This document shows positions 19,511-26,300 of a stretch of 26,300 nt of DNA, piece after piece. Each line of letters starts with the position of its first letter. Within the stretch, counting starts at the first letter, position 1. The position numbers were made by a program, and so were the translations under genes. The notes beneath the pieces are model-generated. The model was given only the letters and a program-made list of their open reading frames with translations, did not search any database and was not told the DNA's origin. The stretch is from Phoronis australis (taxonomy: Eukaryota; Phoronida; Phoronidae), in assembly GCA_002633005.1 (NCBI GenBank), contig NMRA01001264.1, forward strand, positions 6,591 through 32,890. The letters run 5' to 3'.

Positions 19511-22044
19511 TTAATCCTATTTCTTTTAGTTTAATTACAGATCTATTACATTTCTATTATCACAAGTTTTATGTATTTAAATACAATGTTCTGTGTCTCA
19601 AGACTGACATGATTTCTATAGTTGGCATAGCCGATTTTCACGTGTCAACGGATTCAACAAGATATTGTTAGTCCGTTGATGTTATTGTCCAAATGGCGTC
19701 ATGGATTTTTGACGCGTACCTGGCACAGAGTTACATGGCTGTCATGAAGTTAATTTCAACATTTGATTATGAATTTCATCAATTTGGAGTGTTAGTCTTG
19801 TTACCTGCCTTTGATCACATTTCACTGACATCTTAAGTGATGAGGGAATGTTCATGAACTTATTATTAATTGATGTTTTGCCGAACACTGCTTTCATTTT
19901 TTCCGGGTAAGTATACGTTGCAGGCGACGGAAGCAAATTTGTGTAAAATTTAAACAAAGTTTAGTATTCATTACAACTCTTCAAGTCACAAGAGTGGCAG
20001 ATCAATTACAAATGTTTCGTTTTACTTTTAATGTACATGTATGTTTGTGTCACGGGTTAGCATTAAAAAATAAACAATCAGACCATCGACTGCCGTTAAA
20101 CCATATATTTGCTTTTCCCAACAGTACAGACACATTTCACAAACTCCGATTCAAGACTGACTCAAACCACGTGGTCTCCAGAGAACCCCCATGTACATTT
20201 GCATATCAATGACCACCCAACAAATAGCTTCAAGTAGACGTCACAACGGACATCAGAATATGAATAGTGACTCACGCTAACGGGCAAGAGCCCATCCCGC
20301 CACATTTGGAACGTTGATAATACAAATGTCTACGAACCACAACTGTTTTCTTTGCCATGCCAGTTGCGAACAAGTACTTGAAAATGTGCATTTTATCAGA
20401 CAATGGAATATGTTATTTATAAGGTCCCTAAACCCGGATATTAACATACTTCCCATACTTCACTCTAAAATAAATAATGCTTTGTGACTCCTCAACCCTT
20501 AAAAGGGAAGAGAAAATTTAAAAACCCCACACTAAGCATCTTCAACTGCTAAGCATTACTAACGCTTTAGGCCATTTACTCGATAATAGTTGGGAAAGAA
20601 AACTGTACAAGAATCATTTGGTGTTTTCTGATGAATCCTGCTTTTTACGTTCAAGTGCGACCCCAATCTTCCATTACTAGGAGACAAAGCATGGTTGGTT
20701 ATCTCCCCGACCATAAAGATATCCGTTTCCGTCGTCTGAATCATTCGACGGATGTTGGTTTACTGTGACAACCTGCATGTTTCAGGTGGAACTCTCATGT
20801 TACGGTCCCATTCCGGTGTCACACAAGACACTTGCCTATTACTCAATGTTTCACCTTTCTCAAATTTCTAAGATGGACAACTTAATCGAAGTTGAATTTT
20901 GAGGACCGTTTTGTTAGAAACTTGAAAAGCACTCTCTACCTTCCTTTAGGCGAACAGTGAAGCACAGTCTTGTGATACGGCTATTTCAACTTGTCATTCC
21001 ATGATTCCTAACACCCATTGCTGGAAAAGGGTCTGGAATTTATATAATGGAAGCGACTGATTGAATTTCAAAATTATATTTTCATAAATTACATGTCCAA
21101 ATCCACCATTTGAAACTATTGCTCATTATGAAATTTTTACTAATGCTCTGCTCACTCTACCCGAAAACTTTACCGATCACTCCAGAAGCCGTGATGAAAC
21201 TTTGCCGTCCAGAAGTTGTTTTCTGCTTGGTGCTAATTTTGAGCTGTCTGAAAGAGAAGTGGTATATGAACATTGTTATTTAAACTTTGCCCCAGTTTTG
21301 TAAATAAAGCTGTGTGATTCTTCGTTCATTTTTTGAAATTTACAGTTTAAATCCAAACTCACGACAACCTGTCTATGCGTCGCACTATGTCTTTGGCGTG
21401 ATTTTCGATCCCCACGGCACGATATGGAAGACATAATCTGTTTGTATTGCACACAATGTCGTTGCCATGACATCGCTGAAAGAAGCTACAGATTTTGTTC
21501 ATACTTTGCACTGAAGTGTAGGTGGGACATTTCCAAATGCCAGTTGATATTGTTCTGAACATAGATTCTGTCATGCTCTTAAATTATCAATAGTCGAGTT
21601 TCGTGAATCAGTTGTTAGGCTTTAGTTTTTTATATGGTTCGCTGTGACTTCCTTAGGCTCATTTCTTTTTGGTGTGAAACTCAGGTTCATTTCTAATGTC
21701 GTGGACCAGGCTAATGACTTGTTGCTGTTTGTTTATTTGTAATTGATCTCAACTTAAACAAGAGTTGTATAATATTAAAGGGTTTTTTATAGCATATTAT
21801 GGTACATAGTTCATTGTTATTTGGACTTATTGTACAGTCTGCACAAGTCATGCTGATGTTTATTGTATCCTTTCATTCGGCAATTATTTGAATAATTCTC
21901 ATGTTGATATGAGTTGATGGAATTTGGTGCTTGAGTAGGATTTATTCTAAAACCATAGTTGTTAAATCATGATCTTTGCATTTTAGCGTGAACAAAACAA
22001 TAATTTTTTTATCCTATTTATTCAGTTGCTAACTGACTGTATTT
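19511..22044. other. No gene recognised
   Basis: AT-rich stretch with scattered short frames on both strands (for example 19994-20212 and 21276-21574), none with a domain motif. No repeats longer than chance were noticed by eye. Confidence 0.45.
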
Positions 22045-22690
22045 TTTTCGTAAACTTCCATCTTGTTATGGCACAAGTAGTCCCATCTGCAGAAATTTTT
22101 AAAACGCGGACTTCTTAGTACTAATTATGAAATCTAACAAGGCATGAATTTTTGCTCGCACTGAAGCAATCGGGTAGGAAACAGAAGTTTATTATTATTT
22201 TTTTGAACAAATTTTAATCAAGCAAGCGCTTAATCTCACTAGTTTAATTATTTCAAGTTACACATTTGTTTTTACTTCAGTCTTTTTCAATTCCGCCAAC
22301 TTCCAAGACATCTTTATAGGACATTAACTCATCGCCCGCTCTAAAAATTTCATATGCGAAATAAAAGTTCTCAAAATTAATGTTTAAAACACCTTTGTAA
22401 ATTAAGAAATATATTGTTTCAAGAAATGTGACAAACAAAATTGACAGAGGTTACAGGACTTTAACTACTATCCAAAATTATAATTATTATATATCACGTA
22501 AAGTTTCACAATGTTGTTTTTTTAAAACTGTATTTCCTTGGTATTCGTTATTTGCAAAAATGATAAATTGATTAAGACACAAAATTAACCGCATACGTCA
22601 CTGTAATAGAACTTGAGTTCCCTTAACAATACAACAAGAAAATTGCGTCGACCAGCGACTCAAGAAAACGCTTAATTCTGAGTTCATATT
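22045..22690 (+). repeat. Dispersed repeat family R, copy 3 (left-truncated)
   Basis: Joins the family at the CGTAAACTTCCATCTTG block and follows the same order: GGCATGAATTTTTGCTCGCA, GCAATCGGGTAGGAAACAG, CCAAGACATCTTTATAGGA, GTTACAGGACTTTAACTA, AATTATAATTATTATAT. Its right end (CAATACAACAAGA, GCGACTCAAGAAAACGCTT) matches the tail of copy 1. The left half present in copies 1 and 2 is absent. Confidence 0.7.
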
Positions 22691-23184
22691 TCGTTTATCA
22701 AACTTTTCGATCGCACTTCCCCCGTCGTCACCTGTTTTTACTTATAATACTAAAGTGATGACTTAAGTTTTTCTTAATGTATTCGCAAACAATATTTACC
22801 AAATAGCGTATGCCGTCCTGACTAACTCCCCTCATTCTACTCTGTAGATTGGCAAATGATGACGTGTTTATTCATGGCAAGGAGTTTTTTAGTCCTTTTC
22901 TAAAACGAAAAGAAAAGAAATAAAAATGAGCATTTGGTTTATAATTATCCATAGCTTGACTGTAAATCGAAATTTTTCATGCAGGCACCCAATCTAAAAA
23001 TGGGGGCTCGAATTTTTGAGAATATGGACCTTTACTAAGATTCACAGAGGTACGTTCAGAGCTCTGAATTGTGCATTCGCCAAATTTTGTCAGTTCGTGC
23101 CTTTTTAGTGGAGTTTTGCCTCGTATTTACTTTAGAAGTTTTTGTTCCTCTGAGGCCGACCTTTTTGGCCACTTCATCAAATGG
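22691..23184. other. Upstream flank of the WW-domain gene, nothing clear
   Basis: AT-rich, then a GGGGGCTCG-containing segment near 23003 that echoes the stem at 23185. No gene is seen. The open frame 23069-23284 crosses the hairpin and looks like chance. Confidence 0.4.
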
Positions 23185-23224
23185 GGGGAGGGGGGCTCGT
23201 TTTAGTCCTCGAGCCCCCCTCCCC
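23185..23224. repeat. Perfect 15-bp hairpin with G-run arms
   Basis: GGGGAGGGGGGCTCG (23185-23199), a 10-base loop, and its exact complement at 23210-23224. It lies about 150 bases upstream of the WW-gene ATG. It could be a mobile-element relic or a structural promoter element. Confidence 0.85.
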
Positions 23225-23351
23225 TCTGTATGCGCCCATGTTTTTAGTGAAAACCCAGGCGTGATTTCGTGTCCGCTGAACTGACACCCGAGTCCCTTGC
23301 CTCAGGCGAACAGACATACGCTACCATCTATCGGAGTGTTTGCGAACGTCG

Positions 23352-23379
23352 TGACGTCATGTTTGTAAACAAAAATGGC
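23352..23379 (+). promoter_or_regulatory. CRE, forkhead core and YY1-like start context of the WW-domain gene
   Basis: A perfect palindromic cAMP-response element TGACGTCA at 23352-23359 lies 15 bases before the start codon. It is followed by the forkhead core GTAAACA (23365-23371) and AAAAATGGCG over the ATG, which resembles the YY1 motif AANATGGCG. CRE and YY1 sites close to the start are common in broadly expressed animal genes. No TATA box is evident. Confidence 0.5.
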
Positions 23380-23454
23380 GACTGGGCAGGAGTGGTGGAA
23401 GTTGCCTGTACCTCCTGGGTGGGAGGCGAAATATGACCCAAACCAGCAGCGATA
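23375..23454 (+). CDS. WW-domain protein, exon 1 (first half of the WW domain)
   Basis: Encodes 26 residues plus two bases of codon 27 (phase 2), from an ATG in a good context (AAAAATGG) to the donor GATA|GTAAGT. The peptide ends L-P-V-P-P-G-W-E-A-K-Y-D, holding the first conserved Trp of a WW domain (W16) and the LPxPPGWE signature. WW domains bind Pro-rich ligands such as PPxY. The in-frame TAG that follows disappears on splicing, because the last codon becomes TAC when joined to exon 2. The WW domain starts close to the N-terminus (about residue 10). I cannot assign the full protein, since only two exons lie in the window. Confidence 0.88.
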
Positions 23455-24843
23455 GTAAGTGATTATTTATATTGAAGACTTGTATAAACAATTCATTCAT
23501 TCAAGTTCGTATTTTTGTCCTTTTGTGGTTGACAGTGCTCTTGAAGTGAGCCTTGTAGGCTTGTTGATGTTGGACGTCGTTGGTTGATTGCGAAATCTCC
23601 TCTTGACATGTATTTGACAATAGTGTTTCATGTTTTACTGCGTGTTGGTGCTTGTCTCATTTTTTAAATATGCGCTGTCTCTGCGTTCCCCACTTTCACA
23701 CTTCCCATGCTTTTCACTCGCTTTCTTTTGAGAAACTCACTCAAGGTCAAGAATCTAGACACCGGTGACATAAAGTCGTGAATAATAAGCATAATAAGCA
23801 GCTGATTGTCATACTACCCAATGTCCATTAGCAACTGCTCATGTGATGTCATGGACATATATCAGCCTGCACAAATATACGTGTTTTGACAATCTTGATC
23901 CTTGTTTGTCTCCGTAAGCAGAGTTTTGAAACAGTCAAATTTGAATGAGGCCCTAAAGACGTGACCGTTTCGTTTAGACGGACCACACAAGTCAACTACA
24001 GTGCTTGTCAGTTACTCTAGATGACATAAAAATGCATTGCATTGTTTATTAATTCAGTTTCAATTGAAATAAATTATTATATGTTTTGAACCCAACTTTG
24101 ATGTGCACAGACGTTTTCAATGAGGTTGTTCACGTAAAACACTAAGAACCCAGCATCAATTATATCTCTGTATTTTATCGCTTTGGCCTTACAAAACTTG
24201 ATCGACCCTGGAACATTTTGATACATTGTACAAGCTACCCCTGGAGCGCGTGTTTGAGTAAATCTGAATGATGAATATTTTCAAAAATAAATCTCAAAAA
24301 TATAAGCAGACGATCACTGGAAACTTCAACGGCAAATGTCGCGAGACCACGCAGAAGAGGAAATAAGATCTTCACGACTTTAGGGCACTCACGACTTTAA
24401 GACCTCTGATGGTATCTTGAGACTCACCTCTCAAGGCCATGTTCTGCCTAATTTATAACTGTTTTTACTCTCTTTGTTTTCTTCTGATGCTTTTTCCCAC
24501 ATTTGTGGGAAGGTGATGCAATATTCCGCGGTGCTGAAAGCTGATGCAAAAGATCGCTCCACAACTTTAGCAGCACAATAATGGCAAAACGCCATTTTTT
24601 CCAACACCGGTAAATAAGTTAGTTTACTCAAGGAAGAGAGGAGTTTTTAATGACACTTATTTTGTGACAGATATTATCTGGTCATTTTTTTACCCACATA
24701 GGTGCAAAGCTTTATATTTCATATATAAACTTTACGCCTAGGCTATCGTGCACCAAGGCCGTGTTCAGTGCTGAAGTTAAACTTCCTTGGAGTGGTAATT
24801 AATTTTTCCTGTTATTGAGAGTAAAGCAACTGGACGGCAGCAT

Positions 24844-24928
24844 GGGTCCCTGCTTTGAAAACAAGCTCCGCCCACTGTATAATGCCCGTTATTCAGTGCT
24901 AGTAACTGGTTTTCAAATCGAGGGACCC
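24844..24928. repeat. Imperfect fold-back within the intron
   Basis: GGGTCC-x5-TTGAAAAC on the left is complemented by GTTTTCAA-x5-GGGACCC on the right, giving arms of about 19 bases with a mismatched middle. It resembles a small MITE-like palindrome. A diverged copy lies in the duplicated segment near 25978-26059. Confidence 0.5.
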
Positions 24929-25091
24929 ACCTATCCGACTACTGGAAGTACTACCTTGGACTGAATGTTAACCTAGTATATTCCTCGTACCTAGGATCTC
25001 ATCTCCTTAGATGGGCTGATGTAAAATCGTAGATGTCTGGTCAAGTGGGAACTTGTCTTATGATTATTATTTAGGCCACCAAACCATTATG

Positions 25092-25157
25092 TCTGACCTT
25101 TGACCTCCAATGCCTGACATTTGACCTCCAGTACCTGACATTTGACCTGCAGTGCCT
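25092..25157 (+). repeat. 21-base tandem repeat with a perfect DR1 nuclear-receptor site
   Basis: About three units of TGCCTGACATTTGACCTCCAG type (period 21) end 15 bases before exon 2. The first unit reads TGACCTTTGACCT at 25094-25106, the exact complement of the DR1 consensus AGGTCAAAGGTCA bound by HNF4, RXR/PPAR and COUP-TF type receptors. The later units are degenerate. The duplicated copy has the same site at 26229-26241. Confidence 0.6.
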
Positions 25158-25171
25158 GTTCACAATTTCAG

Positions 25172-25268
25172 CTTCTATATCAACCACTCGACACGCACAA
25201 CAACATGGACAGACCCAAGACAAGAGTACTACAGCCAGATGGCGCAACAGCAGCAGCACATGCAGCAG
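25172..25268 (+). CDS. WW-domain protein, exon 2 (second half of the WW domain, Gln-rich tail)
   Basis: Flanked by TTTCAG and CAG|GTATTG. Joined to exon 1 it completes codon 27 (Tyr) and continues F-Y-I-N-H-S-T-R-T-T-T-W-T-D-P-R, the canonical second half of a WW domain with the second conserved Trp and the closing D-P-R. A Gln/Met-rich stretch (Q-M-A-Q-Q-Q-Q-H-M-Q-Q) follows. The exon ends in phase 0, so the next exon lies beyond 25268. The aromatic pair Y-F-Y-I and H-x-T-R-T-T-T fit group I (PPxY-binding) WW domains. A second copy of this exon is expected just past the window end because of the duplication. Confidence 0.88.
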
Positions 25269-25359
25269 GTATTGGTGTTATTCCTATTGGACATTGTTGG
25301 TCTCCATAGTAACGAGGCTCTAAATGATTAAGATATATGGTGAAACTGCCCAATAGCCA

Positions 25360-25360
25360 N
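25360..25360. other. Single N at a second duplication junction
   Basis: The base after this N starts a near-identical copy of 24218 onward, the same arrangement as at 4921. It is consistent with an unmerged contig overlap. Confidence 0.8.
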
Positions 25361-26300
25361 TTGATACATTGTACAAGCTACCCCTGGAGCGCGTGTTTGA
25401 GTAAATCTGAATGATGAATATTTTCAAAAATAAATCCCAAAAATATAAGCAGACGATCACTGGAAACTTCAACGGCAAATGTCGCGAGACCACGCAGAAG
25501 AGGAAATAAGATCTTCACGACTTTAGGGCACTCAAGACCTCTGATGGTATCTTGAGACTCACCTCTCAAGGCCATGTTCTGCCTAATTTATCACTGTTTT
25601 TACTCTCTTTGTTTTCTTCTGATGCTTTTTCCCACATTTGTGGGAAGGTGATGCAATATTCCGCGGTGCTGAAAGCTGATGCAAAAGATCGCTCCACAAC
25701 TTTAGCAGCATAATAATGGCAAAACACCATTTTTTCCAACACCGGTAAATAAGTTAGTTTACTCAAGGAAGAGAGGAGTTTTTAATGACACTTATTTTGT
25801 GACAGATATTATCTGGTCATTTTTTACCCACATAGGTGCAAAGCTTTATATTTCATATATAAACTTTACGCCTAGGCTATCGTGCAGCAAGGCCGTGTTC
25901 AGTGCTGAAGTTAAACTTCCTTGGAGTGGTAATTGATTTTTCCTGTTATTGAGAGTAAAGCAACTGGACGGCAGCATGGGTCCATGCTTTGAGAACCAGC
26001 TCCGCCCATTGTATAATGCCCGTTATTCAGTGCTAGTAACTGGTTTTCAAATGGAGGGACCCACCTATCCGACTACTGGAAGTACTACCTTGGACTGAAT
26101 GTTAACCTAGTATATTCCTCGTACCTAGGAGGGATCTCATCTCCTTAGATGGGCTGATGTAAAATCGTAGATGTCTGGTCAAGTGGGAACTTGTCTTATG
26201 ATTATTTAGGCCACCAAACCATTATGTCTGACCTTTGACCTCCAATGCCTGACATTTGACCTCCAGTGCCTGACATTTGACCTGCAGTGCCTGTTCACAA
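25361..26300 (+). repeat. Copy B of the duplication joined at N 25360 (runs off the window)
   Basis: Repeats intron 1 sequence up to six bases before the equivalent of the exon 2 start, where the window ends. Any gene model counting this copy would include a duplicated exon 2. Confidence 0.92.

Larger units (their letters stand above)
23455..25171 (+). other. Intron 1 of the WW-domain gene
   Basis: A 1717-bp GT-AG intron (GTAAGT to TTTCAG), phase 2. Its 3' part from 24218 recurs after the N at 25360. It contains a fold-back at 24844-24928 and a three-unit 21-base repeat ending beside the acceptor. The minus-strand frame 24431-24631 is not supported as a gene. Confidence 0.8.
24218..25359 (+). 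repeat. Copy A of the duplication joined at N 25360
   Basis: Matches 25361-26300 over 24218-25165 with about 12 substitutions and four small gaps (8, 1, 4 and 3 bases) by hand count, roughly 99% identical. It includes exon 2 of the WW gene. The match presumably continues to the N, but copy B leaves the window first. Confidence 0.92.

Noticed and set aside
24431-24631. Minus-strand 66-codon frame, repeated at 25566-25766
   Set aside because: It lies inside the WW-gene intron. Its conservation only reflects the duplicated segment, and the few differences change residues, including a Cys.
1-26300. CRISPR array, bacterial operon or phage content
   Set aside because: Introns, animal protein families and repeat types show a metazoan nuclear sequence. 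No regularly spaced repeat-spacer array is present.

Overview
The window looks like nuclear DNA of an animal, most likely a marine invertebrate (deuterostome or lophotrochozoan; I cannot name the species). It is AT-rich and gene-poor, with GT-AG introns, AATAAA signals, a long microsatellite, many short mobile-element relics and two single-N joins. Only two protein-coding genes are well supported, both on the + strand.

Gene 1 (3342-5686) encodes a TRIM-family protein: RING, two B-boxes, a coiled coil, a linker and a six-bladed NHL propeller. Its coding region is one exon, entered by a splice acceptor at 3321-3326, with a polyadenylation signal at 5884-5889. The frame breaks at a single N (4921), where 367 bp of the propeller coding sequence appears twice, each copy abutting the N exactly. 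This is best read as two overlapping contig ends (alleles or paralogues) that were not merged. Collapsing the overlap gives one continuous frame of about 658 residues. The two versions differ at 16 codons, 15 of them amino-acid changes, many at equivalent positions in successive blades. That is the most interesting signal here.

Gene 2 (from 23375, running off the right edge) encodes a WW-domain protein. Exon 1 (23375-23454) and exon 2 (25172-25268) join in frame across a 1717-bp intron to make one complete WW domain followed by a Gln-rich stretch. Its start lies beside a perfect CRE, a forkhead core and a YY1-like ATGGCG context. A second single N (25360) marks another near-identical duplication (24218 onward against 25361 to the window end), again probably unmerged haplotypes.

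Between the genes (about 5.9-23.2 kb) lie relics. There are three copies of an unnamed dispersed repeat, one carrying a nested CGGATC-ended MITE-like element, and a degenerate C2H2 zinc-finger pseudogene (12280-12689). There is also a tRNA-like SINE head, a fold-back element (2452-2587), several imperfect direct repeats, and a GCGATCGNGAACG motif set arranged in mirror orientation at 11.7-12.1 and 16.4-16.8 kb. No rRNA, functional tRNA, CRISPR array or autonomous transposon was found.
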